DNA from: Isoetes taiwanensis
Lineage: Eukaryota > Streptophyta > Lycopodiopsida > Isoetales > Isoetaceae
Assembly (NCBI GenBank): GCA_021234155.1
Contig: JAJEKV010000013.1
Span: 9,001,193 to 9,065,192 of the forward strand
Direction: 5' to 3'
DNA: 64,000 nucleotides
Shown here: positions 1 through 11,546 of the stretch, in pieces
How the letters are laid out: every line of letters begins with the position of its first letter
How positions within the stretch are numbered: the first letter of the stretch is position 1
Notes under the pieces: model-generated
Told to the model about the DNA's origin: nothing
The model's database searches: none
The model's input: only the letters and a program-made list of their open reading frames with translations
Translations under genes and position numbers: made by a program

Positions 1-60
1 AAGATAAGATGAATTTTTACGTCCACGGGAACCCAACGGGTTATGGGACGGCACATGCAA
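1..60 (-). mobile_element. LINE 3'-end fragment
   Basis: Read on the minus strand, this is the 3' tip of a LINE like the one whose tip lies at 19634-19700. A double stem at 20-50 (outer CGTCC/GGACG, inner AACCC/GGGTT around GTT) is followed by TAAAAA and an irregular tail that reaches base 1. Only the tip can be recognised. What lies left of base 1 is unknown. Confidence 0.6.
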
Positions 61-143
61 AGGCAACAACCCATCTAAAACCTGGGGTCACTAAACACAA
101 TAACCAAATATTAAAAGACTACCAAAAAGAAGATAATGCTAAT

Positions 144-656
144 GCTAGTGGTACTTTTATGCTTCTAAAATTATCTAGACATAGCCAGAAGGTAAATACC
201 ATACCCTCTCTTATATTTATTTCTTGTGAAATGCATGCCGATAACTTCTTTTATCTATTGTAGGTTCTTACAGCAATTGGAAATGTCTGCATCTGTTCAA
301 TTGCAATTTGAATGCTCATAGAAATTATTGTGATGTATCTTATTCAAAAATGCAAGTATCGTGATGGAATTAACAATCTCCTTGTGCTTCTCATTGGTGG
401 AATACCAATTGCGATGCGCACAGTCCTTTCAATAACTATGGCAATTGGATCTCATCGTTTATCACAACAGGTACACTTCACCCGTTGTAGCTTTGACTTC
501 CCCAAGGGTTCTAACTTGAAGCTTCCGTTACTAAACAGGGGGCTATCACAAAACGTATGATGGCCATTGAAGAAATGGCTGGGATGGACGTCTTATGTAG
601 TGATAAGACTGGGACCTGACTTTAAACAAGCTTACAGTGACAAGAATTTGATTGAG
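144..656 (+). pseudogene. Plasma-membrane H+-ATPase pseudogene, N-terminal exons
   Basis: These are three exon pieces of a P3A-type proton pump, the plant plasma-membrane ATPase that energises transport. The first, degraded piece ends in Lys at 191 before a GT donor. Exon 264-470 encodes transmembrane and loop residues (LTAIGN, then [16 protein letters not shown] and GSHRLSQQ) and is bounded by TAG and GT. Exon 539-656 encodes [20 protein letters not shown] and the phosphorylation motif DKTGT (602-616). Damage: a TGA replaces the Gly codon after SIAI, the pore-region proline (GIPIAMP in the family) reads Arg, one base is missing just after DKTGT, and one is missing before KNLIE. Splice sites look intact, so this is a decayed genomic copy rather than a retrocopy. 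Later exons of the same protein lie on the same strand at 13075-13360. Family identity is very likely; paralogue not determined. Confidence 0.9.
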
Positions 657-779
657 GTAAGTTTGCATTTAATACTTACCAGTCAGGACCAATTTTCAAC
701 CACAACGAAAAAGGTGCTCACATCCCCTGGAGAATCTCCCATTGAGGAACTGGGGGACTCGAGAGCAATGGGTTATTTT

Positions 780-1180
780 CTTTGCAATGGAGAATTCTTG
801 AACAAAAGGGTATATCGTATGGGGGGAGATTAGTAGAAAGGGGGGATTCTTAAATAAAAAGAGTATATTCTAATGGGGGAATTGGTAGAAATAGGGGATT
901 GCAAATGCACATCAGGGTATTTTCAAGAAAGGGGGATTGGATCAGAGGGGAATTTGCAAATAGATTGGGGTAATTTCAAGGAAAGGGGACTAGTTCAAAA
1001 AGGGAATTTGCTAATTTTCAAGAAAGGGGGATTAGTTCAGAAGGGAATTTGCAAATGGATTGGAGTATTTTCAAATAAAAGGGGATTGAATGAAATGGAA
1101 ATTACCAAAAAACTAGAGGATTGCAATAAATACCAGGGTATTTTCTAGCAAAAGGGTAGTTTCAAGGAAAAGGGTATTTT
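780..1180 (+). repeat. Degenerate G-rich minisatellite in an ATPase intron
   Basis: The sequence consists of irregular repeats of a motif close to GGGGATTNGTTCAAAAGGG followed by AATTTGCAAAT and GGGTATTTTCAAG. Unit length varies from about 30 to 60 bases. A similar GGGGTATT/GGGGATT repeat occurs at 12590-12990, just before the next ATPase exons. Confidence 0.7.
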
Positions 1181-2545
1181 CAATTAAAAGTGAATTTATG
1201 GTTGTATACTGGCTAAATATTTACTCAAGTCAGTTTGCATTTCCAAAATACTATCTACTTTCAATATATTAAATGGTCATATGTAGGTGGTCGGATTAGC
1301 TCATAAGAATGATTTTTTGGACTAAATAACTGATAAACTACGCCTTCAAAGAGGTCTCATCCAAAGAAAGAACCCATGTTGTTCCTACAAATGGAACCCA
1401 AATAATTCCTTTTCCGTTGTCTCTACAACCAACTGCTAACCAAAGATGCTCATGTATCTGCTTGAGTGCGTACTCACTAGGATTACCTTTCTCAGCCTCA
1501 AGAAAAGTTGTAGTAAAAAGCACTCTTGTATGGTATCTTGGCGCTTGATCTTGGCTCTCACCTTAAAAAAAGCATATTTCTCCATGATGACATGGCATGT
1601 CACACGATGACTAAGCATCTTATGCACTCCATCGGGACATGGCGTTTCTTTGGATAATGTGGCATGTCACATGATAACTAAGCATTTTATGCAAACCCAG
1701 TTGATTAGAAGAACATCAAACTTTGCAACAAATTTTGGTCCAAGCGTAACTTTTGGTCCAAATCCAAAGCCATAACATTGACCCCTCATATCAAATAACT
1801 TGTCATGATCTATGTTTGGGTGCATTTAATTTTGGAAGATATTGATGTAAACAGAGTTGTTAGTAGAACCAATGTGTTTATCTGATTCTACATAGCCTTA
1901 AGTGGTGCATTGCTAGCTAATTGCAGAGACAACAATAGTTATAAGTTAGTAAAATTTTCAGATGGGAAAGAATGTTGTTATATAAACAACAATAACAAAA
2001 AGGAGATAGCATTATGAAGAACCCATTGTGAAGGGACTAATTGTGAAGAAAAATATCACAAGGCAATGGGCAATGATTTTATTGAGTAATTTCTAACAAA
2101 ATGGCATAGATGTGCCATGCATATGTAGAGGTATGGTCTCTTAATGTAAGACTTGCCTACATGGGCTTTAGATGTAAGATAGATTACCTCATATACTTAT
2201 TCTGCATACGTAGGGATGTGTGTCGAAATGGCCTGAAGATGTAAGACTGAGGCTGAGGTAATGGTGACACCCATGGGCTATTATCAGCAATAGGCCATGA
2301 GGATGCTCCAAGTTTGATAGTTTAGTTTTATTTTCATTTTCCCTATAGGTTGGGCACCCAGCTTTATAAGCATCAACATTATATACAACAACATGGAAAG
2401 TGGGTCGCATTTTTTGCCTGAAAATGAGCCACAGTCCGCCACGTGGCATATCCCTACAATCCGGAATGGAAAGTGGGATGCCTATTCCGAGCATATAAAA
2501 ATTAACAGGTTATAACCGGTTGCCAAAAATAAGCACACGTTTCAT
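1181..2545. other. Stretch without a recognisable gene
   Basis: This part is AT-rich. A 61-codon minus-strand reading frame at 1338-1523 and a 101-codon frame at 2189-2494 are open but match nothing I recognise and show no clear splice context. No structured repeat was seen. Confidence 0.5.
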
Positions 2546-2745
2546 TTTAAACAGAAGTAGGTTTTACACACAAATAGATTTACACAGAAGTAGATTAACT
2601 CAGGAAGCCGAACTTTACACAGAAGTAGATTAACTCAGGAAGGAAGTTCGGCACTGTAGATTAACTCAAGAAGCAAGTTCGGCACTGTAAATTACACAGA
2701 AGTTTTTAACTCAGAAGTAGATTTACACAGAAGTAGATACATGAA
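2546..2745 (+). repeat. Short tandem repeat, ACACAGAAGTAGATTAACTC type
   Basis: ACACAGAAGTAGATT, AACTCAGGAAG and AAGTTCGGCACTGTA recur in shuffled order at least three times each across about 200 bases. There is no coding content. Confidence 0.75.
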
Positions 2746-2954
2746 CAGAGCAAATAGCTACAGTTTAGCCGTTGTTGCAGCTTCAAGGCCGAAAACTAGG
2801 ATCAAATCTTTGAGAAATGTTTCTTCAGCGGCATCAAAATTTGCCCCTGCCGCTCCAAACTAAAAGAAACAGACATGCAAAGTAAGTAAAAAAAACCAGA
2901 AGGATGAACAAGAAAAGTTCAAAAACAGAGCATGAACAAGAAGGATGCCGAAGA

Positions 2955-3030
2955 GCCCATTAAAGAAACCGATTAAAGAAACCGATTATTCTTATGTTAT
3001 TCTTAAAGAAACCGATTAAAGACACCGGAT
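2955..3030 (+). repeat. AAAGAAACCGATT tandem repeat
   Basis: Three close copies of AAAGAAACCGATT, with an ATTCTTATGTTATTCTT spacer between the second and third. Confidence 0.7.
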
Positions 3031-3214
3031 CTTCAAGAAACAGCAAGATTTGAACCTAGAAAGAGAAATGAAGATCAATCTTGCAAAATGCCCCCTTTTA
3101 CAAACCTTGCAGCTACGAAAATGCTGGATCCGGCCGAGAATGCTGGACAAGAAGCTTCAATCTACGAAAATGCTGGACGAAAATGCTATGAGCCGCCCAG
3201 CGTTAGGGAACGCC

Positions 3215-3345
3215 GCGGGCCAAGCGCCATCGCCATAGCCGTGGAGCCCGGCGCCATAGCCGAGGAGCCCAGCGCCATAGCCGAAGAGCCAAGCGCCATC
3301 GCCATAGCCGAAGAGCCCAGCGCCATCGCCAGACCTCAACAAAAA
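3215..3345 (+). repeat. GCCATAGCC minisatellite
   Basis: Tandem units of about 24 bases are built from GCCATAGCCGAAGAGCCCAG and GCCATCGCCATAGCC. They are open in several frames on both strands only because of the periodicity. The same GCCATAGCCGGA core recurs at 31955-32025. Confidence 0.8.
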
Positions 3346-3375
3346 AAAAAAAGCTCCCACTTTCCATGTTGTGCG

Positions 3376-3481
3376 GCATGGCTACCGGTCCCACATTCCG
3401 GGTGGCGGTGACCAGCTCCGGCTCCGCCGGTCAGCGGGGCCCCAGGTCCCCACACCGGAATGTGGTCCCGATAACCATGCC
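3376..3481. repeat. GC-rich imperfect inverted repeat
   Basis: Arm 3376-3401 (GGCATGGCTACCGGTCCCAC...) pairs with arm 3456-3481 (CCGGAATGTGGTCCCGATAA...). A smaller GACC..GGTC hairpin can form inside. The total length of about 106 bases fits a small foldback element. Boundaries beyond the arms are unclear, and no target duplication was identified. Confidence 0.65.
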
Positions 3482-3929
3482 ATCATACATTATATACACC
3501 GACATTATATACGACAAATATTCTACGACCAATTTTGGAGGGAAAAGCCCTCTACCATTTCCTCCGGCAACGAGCTTCAGCGCATTGGCCATGAATGATA
3601 TATTATGCAGATTAGGAACGATCCGTGCTAGATGTTTCCGGCCATAGTCTCTGGCTTGCAAGGTATTACAGAATCTCTATCCAGGCGATTCTTTTGAGGC
3701 TGGTGTGGCGTCGGAAAGGTAAGCCTTTATAGAACTCTATTCGAGTTTTTTGAATCTTTAAATCTATAGGTTAAAAAAGTACCTGCCTCTGTTCACGCAA
3801 TTTACCATTCAAAAACCATTCAAAAGACGATTTATGTCTTTTCTGAAGCTTAGATCTTGCCTTGAAGAAAATTCTTATCAAGATTCTTGACGTGCAACTA
3901 TGCACCATTGGCAACAGTGATATTATTTT

Positions 3930-5187
3930 TGCCAACGCCGGGTTGTTAAATCAGCCAAGGATAAGCGTTTTGATGAAGGAAATGACCACAACAATTAAGG
4001 AGCGGATGAGGAACCACATGAAGATTAATGGCTTGGGTAAGTCTACGTGGAGAGCTTTGATAAAATAAACAAGCAGCTTGAGAAGGTCATTAGGGTCCAC
4101 GAAAACCGATAAGGTTCCTCGTCTATACATCAAAGCTCTTGTCACATTAGAAGATTTTCTACGCCCGGACTTTTAGCTAACAAAGATGCAAAGAAGAAAA
4201 TAAGTTGTAGCAATGCAAAAGCGGAGAAATTCGTCAAAGCCCGTAGTCCTAAGAGGATGGTGATAAAGCGTAGAGTGATGATTTAAGAAGCATCGTGTTC
4301 GAACCCTGAATACGTTGATGAGGAGCCCTGAGGGTATTATTGCACGTAATGACTCGATGAAGATGTGTTTGAGGAGGCCGGGAAAAGAGCAAAAGTAGGA
4401 AGGATAGGTTAATGGACAATCAATTTAAGAAAGATCCAAGTGAGATTACATGGGACATGGTCGACAAAGAAGCCGAAAAGAAATAATTGCCGTAAGAGGT
4501 AGGAAAGGCACAGATAGGGTAGAACAAGTTGAGCAGTTGACTTATTTGACACGAAGTTGCAAAACTCCCGCTCAAAAGCTGGAAATTTTGCTCCGGTTGT
4601 CTCTCGCACGTTTGATGTGACATCTGGTCTAAATACATATTTGCCACTCCGTTTGGAAAAAGTCGGTTACAAAATATTTTGGTTATCTTGGATGTGCTTG
4701 CCCGGTTTCCAAATATAATAATGAATGAAAATCTTTGAACAAGACATGGACGCAGAGACCCGATAAGGGAGCAGATTATGAAGGAGAAATTCACATCTGG
4801 GGGAACATTGTTTCATATCTGGAGAAAATTGATGATGAACTATTTAAGAGCCTGCAATTCATTGACCCACATACTAAGGAGTATGTGGAACGGATGCGTG
4901 ATGAACCATTGTTCATGGTTCTGGGCCAAAATATTCAGGATTATGTGCATCGGATTGGGGACATGAGATCTGTTGCAAGAGTAGCATTGAGAAGGTTAGA
5001 ACATGTGTACTATAAGCCCCAAGAAGTGTACGAAAGCTATGAGGAAGCTTGCAGAAATGCAAGCACATAGCAAATGAACCTGAACCAGAAACTTACGATG
5101 ATGACGGTAATCTTATATCTGCAGATCCACGCCTTACAGCAGAGATAAGGGAGCCACCCTCATTTGTAACAACTCCAGAGTTGGTTG
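3930..5187 (+). pseudogene. eIF3 subunit c pseudogene, N-terminal half
   Basis: This is a broken copy of translation initiation factor eIF3c, the NIP1-type core subunit of the eIF3 complex that binds the 40S ribosome. Stretches match the family in order but in shifting frames: RRVVKSAKDKRFDE, MRNHMKIN, INKQLEKVIR, KVPRLYIKALVTLEDFL and LANKDAKKK at 3930-4200; then [19 protein letters not shown] and [23 protein letters not shown] at 4400-4600; then [38 protein letters not shown] and [19 protein letters not shown] at 4755-5046; finally PPSFVTTPELV at 5151-5186. There are many frameshifts and stops. I see no introns across 1.25 kb, so a retrocopy is possible, but I did not see a poly(A) tail. 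Similarity stops abruptly near 5187, about halfway through the protein. Confidence 0.88.
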
Positions 5188-5977
5188 CGTGTTGCAAGTG
5201 GAATGACTTGCTTTTATTTGTTCATTTCAGAGGAAGAGGAGGAGAATACTGTGTCTTCTCAAGAGAAGCATGTAATCCTCGTGAACACCTTGGAGTTAAG
5301 GTAAAACCCGGGGGCTTCACCTCTTTATATAGAGCATATGGCATGTGCGTGCAAGGGGTCGACTGAAACCCCCCTTAATACGGCTTTTTGCGGGCGAAAC
5401 CCCCCAACCATACGTAAATATGAATTTTAATTTTTGGCCCCTTATCCGTACATATACGCCAGTCCCAACTAGCAATCCATATACCCTTTCCCGTACATAT
5501 ACTGGAATGTTGGCCGATGTTTATCATACATATACTGGAATGTTGGCCAATGGTTGGATTTATAATGTTGGCATATGGGATGTTGAAATGTTCATGAAAT
5601 GTTGTCCTAACCCCTATGGTAGTTGCTCACCCTTATGGCAACACTTATGGCCAAACATCATAACCTATGTCACCTCAAAAGGTTTACATCATAACCTATG
5701 TCACCTCAAAAGGGACGTTGCCATCATAACCTCTAACATGATAATCATAACCTTCAACATGATAATCTATAACCTTTAAAATAAAATCATAACCTTAAGA
5801 TGATAATCTATTGGCATAATGACATCATAATGGTTGGGCATATTGGCATCAAATCTGCATATTCGGTTTTTGCTTTATAAGTAGTGGCGGGAGTAGTCTC
5901 TTCATCACCATCACCTATCCATTTCCCGGATCCTATTCCTTCCCCCAAGTTCCTTCCTTCCTTCTCCTCGCTTTGGA
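5188..5977 (+). repeat. Noncoding stretch with short direct repeats
   Basis: No gene is recognised. CATACATATACTGGAATGTT-like units are repeated near 5490-5560. TCATAACCTATGTCACCTCA is duplicated at 5669-5711 and then decays into CATAACCTN repeats to about 5800. A CCCCCC-bearing segment at 5360-5410 interrupts an open frame that follows the eIF3c piece. Confidence 0.6.
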
Positions 5978-6262
5978 ATGGCCCGGATCAAGGTGACTGC
6001 CCGAAGGCAGCCTGCAGAATCGTCCTCTTCCAGCCATCCAGGCATGGAGATGATGTTTGTGGCCACATTTACTTGTTTGGAGGTGAACCGATTGAAGGAT
6101 CAAGGAGCAAATGTGTCTGCCCAGGTGCAGAACTGGCTTGATCGGGTTTGTCCGCATGAGGCACGTCTTCTACAGATGAACATTGAGGCAACTGGCCTAC
6201 TCCTTCGAGTTTACCTTCAGATGCCCCCTCCAGGCTATATCACGCATGGGATGCAAGGATAA
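5978..6262 (+). CDS. Hypothetical 94-codon open frame
   Basis: An ATG at 5978 opens a 94-codon frame containing a Ser run (ESSSSSH), then MFVATFTCLEVNRLKDQ and a hydrophobic ATGLLLRVYLQMPPPG segment. I do not recognise a family. It could be a chance frame or a decayed exon; nothing around it supports expression. Confidence 0.2.
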   Translation: MARIKVTARRQPAESSSSSHPGMEMMFVATFTCLEVNRLKDQGANVSAQVQNWLDRVCPHEARLLQMNIEATGLLLRVYLQMPPPGYITHGMQG

Positions 6263-7044
6263 TCGGCTTTATAATCTAACACTTTGATATTTCTGTAAAA
6301 ACCAGGGGTGAAAACAATGCATGCATGAGTTTTTTTTGTAAAAGCAGTCTTCAATATTATATAATATGGTCAGAATATGGTAGCTTCAGGTATTGCAGGG
6401 GTAAAAACATGCAAGGCTTCTGCATGCACGAGTTTTCTTGTACAAAAAATCTTCAACATAATATAATATGGTATCTTTTTGTGTAAACTGTAGTTGCATT
6501 TGTCTTTTTCTGTAAACTGTAGTAAACTATGGTTCTATTTACTTCAAATAAGAAACTGAAACTGAAAATCTCTTGCACATCCAAACAAAACTGTTGCAGG
6601 TCTGTTGCAGATCTAATGTTTACAACTTTAAACCTGGCTTTGAACTTCCAAACGCTACCAAAGAACTTCCAAACGCTACCTAAACTGCAAGGATGACACA
6701 CAGTAATCTTAAGTCAGTATTAAGTGCATGCAAAATAGACATTTAAATTATTCTTTCTACATCTATATCTGAAACCGGTCTGAAACATCCTTCCTACATT
6801 CAAGTCTACATGTCCATAAAGCAAGCAGTTCCAAACAAAGTTCAAACAAGAGTTCAAATAGGGTTCCTTTTACCACTCTCCAAGCAGAACATTTTGTTTA
6901 CGTTCAGATCAAGGCTCAGGTGACCTTCTGCTTCCCTTTCCCACCACCTAAATATTCCAGAATCCATTAAATATGTCAGACCTTTAAACATTTAAACAAA
7001 TTCTAAACCTGCAACTGTGAACACATATAAAATACAAGTAAACA
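6263..7044. other. AT-rich stretch without a recognised gene
   Basis: Two near-identical passages about 105 bases apart (6320-6360 and 6430-6475) share GCATGNATGAGTTTTNTTGTA and TATAATATGGT. Nothing coding is recognised. The segment lies just downstream of the minus-strand transposase-like gene and may include its 3' untranslated part. Confidence 0.4.
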
Positions 7045-8352
7045 TTAACCTTTCGACTGATCAGCAATAAATCTCTCAAATTGCAATCTGTCATGGTCAT
7101 CAAGTACATATGTTCCAGATTTTGGCTTGTAAGTTAGATTAGCCAAAGCAATGACAGAATCTAATGATATCATATTGCTGTCCGACAGGTCAAATGTGTA
7201 CCAACTTCTTTTTCCAGAATTATGCTGGTTATACCATGCCAAGTTAAGTTCAACCAAATAAGAAGGTCTGGAACTCAGATCAATTGGCTCCCTACTTTCT
7301 TTCCACCCTCTACCAATCTTCTTTCGAATACTAATAATCCTACCCAAGTACCAAGTTGCCTTCAAAACCTCATGCTTTCCCTTAACTTGACATGCCTTGG
7401 CTTCCACCTCAAAGAAAACTGCACAATCAGATCCAATGCCAAGAGCAGTGGCTGCATTAATTTCCTTATTCCTTACATCCATTTGCAAAACATGATTTTT
7501 CACTTTGGTTAATCTATCCTTGGAGAGCCAAGGATTTCCATTAAGCTGGCTGACAAGAGTGGACTTGCATACTTTTTTATTGTCTATCATCACACATCTT
7601 TCAACTTTCACTATTTCTGGCTGCTCGGTCTCATCCACCATGTCATCAAATGTATGTCTCAATTCCATCTTTGCTGTTATTTCCTCAATGTCTTCCACAG
7701 CTGAGCCTGCACAAGAGCCTGCAGCAACATCCTCTTCATGTTCCACTTCAGCCCGATCTGTCTCATCTTCACACTCCATCGAATCCAACTGTTGGAAGTA
7801 TTTCTTGTCAAAATAATCCTCATGCTTCCAAGGATGAGTCCACCATGTGTCAACTCCCTTCTCGTTACAGCAAATGCCAACTTTCAAACACATCTCTTGT
7901 GCTTCTCTCATTCCTTCTTTTAAAGCACACGTAATTTTGTCTGAATTGTCAACTGTGCTATAATTTCCTAAATCACAAGTCAACTCTATACCATCAGGAC
8001 TTGCCTTCTTCTCTAAAACATGCCAGATGTTTTCTTGCTTCAAATGTGAACAACAATTTCCGAAACTTGAAACTCGCCACTCTATTCAAAGCATTTGTTT
8101 GCTTTCGAAAGTGTCCGCGCACTGTGTAGGACCTTTTATTTTGGATCATGCCTCCCACCTTACTAAAGAAATTTTCACAACACCCGAACCCGTGCACTCA
8201 AGGGAACAAAATGCCAATGCAATTCTCATCAAAAAACTTGATCAACAAAACAAAGAAAATGGCATGACAATTGTATATCAAGGAATGTCTCACGGTGATG
8301 AAGTTTTGCTTCAAAGTGTGCGTTGGATGCCTTATTATCCACAACCTCCATA
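7045..8352 (-). pseudogene. Transposase-like gene, C-terminal part
   Basis: Read from 8352 downwards, an AG acceptor (TTTTCTTAG) precedes an exon starting AMEVVDNKASNAHFEAKLHH with LDIQLSCHF. It is broken by stops, then continues in another frame as CCENFFSKVGGMIQNKRSY (about 8190-8000). A 332-codon open frame at 8043-7045 follows, with KQENIWHVLEKKAS at its start, an acidic middle (MECEDETDRAEVEHEEDV) and a C-terminal block ending TYKPKSGTYVLDDHDRLQFE. The frame starts at TTG, so it is an internal open segment and not a start. It continues the gene at 8424-9996 across an intron of about 70 bases. I know this architecture only as uncharacterised multi-exon proteins; function is inferred from context and left open. 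Confidence 0.55.
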
Positions 8353-8423
8353 GCCTAAGAAAACAAAAAACATAACAACTCTTGTGAGAAACAAGAAACC
8401 ATCACAAACATAAACTCAATAAT

Positions 8424-9996
8424 TACCTTAAGAAGAATGAGACTGTAGATGCTGCCTTGACACGATCCCACAGGTCCATATGCGGTGATAAGAATATGTC
8501 AATGTATAAGGCCACAACAGAAATGTAGGTTTCAGTTCCTAAAGTCCGCATTGGAGGAGAATTAGATGGATCTCGTAGTGTACGTAGACAAGATTGAACC
8601 TTCCGTGAAGCAATCCGTTGTGCTGCCCTCCAATTTTGTCTGTCCTTCCTTTCTACATCTCCAAGTTGAAGGCCATGCTCTCCTTGGAATGCATGGAATA
8701 CGTGCCAAATGTCATTCAATGTGACAAGATCTTCTCCTAAAAACAGCCTCCTAGCTGCATTATCTAGTGGATTGATTAGTTTCTTTCCGTTGTGTATAAA
8801 ATCTTGATCATGCAAGCCTTGAATGCTGCCATCATTCCTCTTTGCTGCAGAAAAAACCCAACCTTCCCACTGGATTGCAAATTTTGTTCCTGCATCCTTC
8901 AATTTTGTGTAATCTTCCATCATGCAACACCGTCTACGTGCATCTCCATCCGAGCTATGGCCAATTAATGGCCCCAAACCTGCCCTCAAATTCTTATCCC
9001 ACGTAACTTCAATTTCTTCCCATTGAGCTTTCACGGCTTTACTATCAAACTTGTTGCATGTAAGTTGTATGGCTAGGACAAGCTTCGGAAGACGTGCATG
9101 CAATGGATTTACAATGAAAACACGAGCATAGTGTGCTATCATATTCTTCTCAAAAGCATCAACTATCTTCTTGTAGCCTGTATAACCACTTCCAACCTTT
9201 ACAATAAAGCTTGGTTCACATGCATGGTTCTCCAAGACGCCACAAAACCCTATTAAGCAGTCTTCTTTTGCATTCCAGTATACAGACCTCTTTATGACTG
9301 TCTCATCTTCTGCAACAAGAGTGGGAACACATCCAGCTTTCAAGTCAAGGGCTGCCATGTGCCTGGCATATATGTTTGCCAAATGAATAAATGTTTCCTC
9401 CACTATGCCAACCCTATAGGTAAAATTTTTCCTAGTGGACCGCATTGTGGTTGATAGACTAGGACCAGAGAAATTTAGGGTCAAAAAATTATGCATCCTC
9501 CTTCCACCCCATATTCTAATGGTCTCAAACAACTCTTTGGTTGTCCGGTTGTAACGCCTCTTATGTCCCTCGGTCTTATGACATTTTGAGCAATGTCGGT
9601 GAGAAAGTTCCATTGTGGCTGGTTTACCATCAAATTTTCCTTGTGAGTGAGCCTCTCTTATATCATTGCAAAACTTGCGCACATCTTTTCGATTCATGGA
9701 CTCACTCAAACTTCCTCGTAGAGATCTGACCTTCACAGACAAAGCTACATTCTTTATCTTTGAGAAAGTCAATTCTTTCTTCAATAACCTATTTTCAAGC
9801 CCCATTGCCTTTGGCCATTTTTTTGCGCTCGGTGTATGAGGAAATCTACCCTTGTACAAGTCTTTGTATCACGTTGACCTCTCTCTATTTTTTTCTCATC
9901 TTGTCTGTATACTCTCATACGGAAGTCCCTCTCTTTGGGAATTGCTGCACAATAAGAACATTGGAAGTTTGGAAAGCTTTTACTATCTAAACTCAC
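8424..9996 (-). pseudogene. Transposase-like gene, core domain
   Basis: The longest part is open at 9859-8423 (478 codons) and in family terms starts upstream: CSYCAAIPKERDFRMRVYRQ at about 9960-9900 is in another frame, so a frameshift falls near 9840. In order it has a CxxC/HxxC zinc-finger-like cluster (HRHCSKCHKTEGH), a conserved GGRRMHNFLTLNFSGPS block, VPTLVAEDETVIKRSVYW, HYARVFIVNPLHARLPKLVL, GHSSDGDARRRC, and GLHDQDFIHNGKKLINPLDN. Acidic residues in AEDE and SSDGD look like candidates for a metal-binding RNase-H-like core, which is inference. The 3' edge TTCTTAAG|GTAATT is a good donor. A DNA-transposon or domesticated-transposase origin is likely but the superfamily is not assigned. 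Confidence 0.55.
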
Positions 9997-9999
9997 TCT

Positions 10000-11546
10000 G
10001 CAAAGACCTCACATGCCGTAATGTTCCATTGACCTCAACCACCTCGTCACCTATCCGAACTTTGTCGCTATCTTTGGTTCAGAGTACCAAGATTGACCTG
10101 CCTTGGAATCATCTAGAAAAGGCCTCAAGTCCCTCTTCTTTGTGCCATACCTATATTCTAGTTGCCAGAAACCCCAACATAGTAAACCCAAACACTCATT
10201 TCCTGCTTTATTTAATTGTTTTATGACAACAATGAAACAAACAGGAAGAAAAAAAAATCATACATCTCGCATGCAAAGATAAATGAGACTATGAAATACT
10301 AAAGTTGCTACAATAAACTTACTTGAAGAACTCGTGACTTGTCTCAAGGCCACAAATGCTTGTAGGAGCTGGAGCACACAACAAAATGTCAAGCAAAATG
10401 TTAACGGGCAGATTTATGTGCAACACTAAATTATACAATACTTTGTTACCTTTGATGAAATAGGAAAGCATGCTTTTTGCCCAGTCCATTAACTTCCTTT
10501 GCTGGCCTGCCAACCCTTTTTGATTCATTGGACCTGTTCTCCTTCTTTTGTTGGGCAGCAACATGTCTATTACTTTTCATGTGCTCCTTCATATTGTCAA
10601 CTACATCCCCTCTCTCTGGAAATAGAAGAAGAGCCCTGTTGCATGTCATACAAGTAATACAAATGTCTTCCCTCTTTGCATAGCCTCCTATGCTGTCCTG
10701 AAACAGCTCAAACCTCACTTGATATTGCTCAATAAAAGGGGCAACCGTTGTTGACATGCAAAGCTCCACTGCTGCCCTATTTTCAGCCACAACAAGTTCA
10801 TTGGTTTGAGTATTTGATTCAACATCCGAAAAGGTTGAGGACCTTGTCTATGCTTAAGGAAGTTGTCTTTGTGCTCTTTGGTTTCCAAGTGTCGGGCTGT
10901 AAAAATTATACATCATATCTTCTCCCCCTTTACCATACTTCAAGTCACATTCTACACACCACAAGCTGAAAACTGCCACTCCATTAACATCCATGGACAT
11001 AAGCTCAAATCGATCTGTTTTACCTCGATTCTTCATCTTCATTTTATACTTTCTAAATGCATGTTTCCACTGCTTGTTGCAACTGAGGCCTTCTTAGATA
11101 GCAACCTTGCAAATTCAGGCTCCTCACAAGTTGCACTAGAACCGCCACACCTTTGTCGATGCCAAATACCCCCTCGCCGGATCACTTGTATAATCATCTA
11201 CATTAATGTCTTCCTCAACCTCCCCGAATGACTAGTCTTCGCTTTTTTTCTTGGGATGATCTTCAATTTCTAAATGCACATTTGGATCTTCACAACCTGT
11301 TACCTTTATGAGAACCCGGTCTCCCTCAGAAACTTATGCCTCCCTTCTTGCTTCTTGAAAGTGGCAACTTTTTTCACCAAGAAAAGCAAATGTCTTTCCT
11401 TCTAATCGCCTCCAAACCGGCCCAGCTCCAACTCACATCTCAAATCAGCAAATGAGTAGTTGTTTTTCACTACGACAAAACCAATCTGAGTAAACTCGCC
11501 ATTCCCAGAATCAACACAAACCACCACTTCACGTTCCATTGACATG
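10000..11546 (-). pseudogene. Transposase-like gene, N-terminal zinc-finger part
   Basis: An ATG at 11546 (minus) starts MSMEREVVVCVDSGNGEFTQ and a PB1-like beta-rich stretch to an in-frame TAG near 11407. Matching text resumes in other frames: a CxxC..H finger (WCVECDLKYGKG then TLGNQR) at 10880-11000, a second finger (CITCMTCNRALLLFPERGD with EHMKSNRH) at 10690-10560, and a basic SKRVGRPAKE tail. Bases 9997-10230 still read DSDKVRIGDEVVEVNGTLRH. Several stops and shifts show it is decayed. Two zinc fingers ahead of the core at 8424-9996 fit a DNA-binding N-terminus. Exon borders could not be fixed. Confidence 0.45.

Noticed and set aside
4290-4312. B-box-like GTGTTCGAACCCTG
   Set aside because: It lies in the eIF3c-derived coding text (SNPEYVDEE) and no A box precedes it.
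7222-7934. Plus-strand frames opposite the transposase-like gene
   Set aside because: They are antisense shadows of the better supported minus-strand frame.
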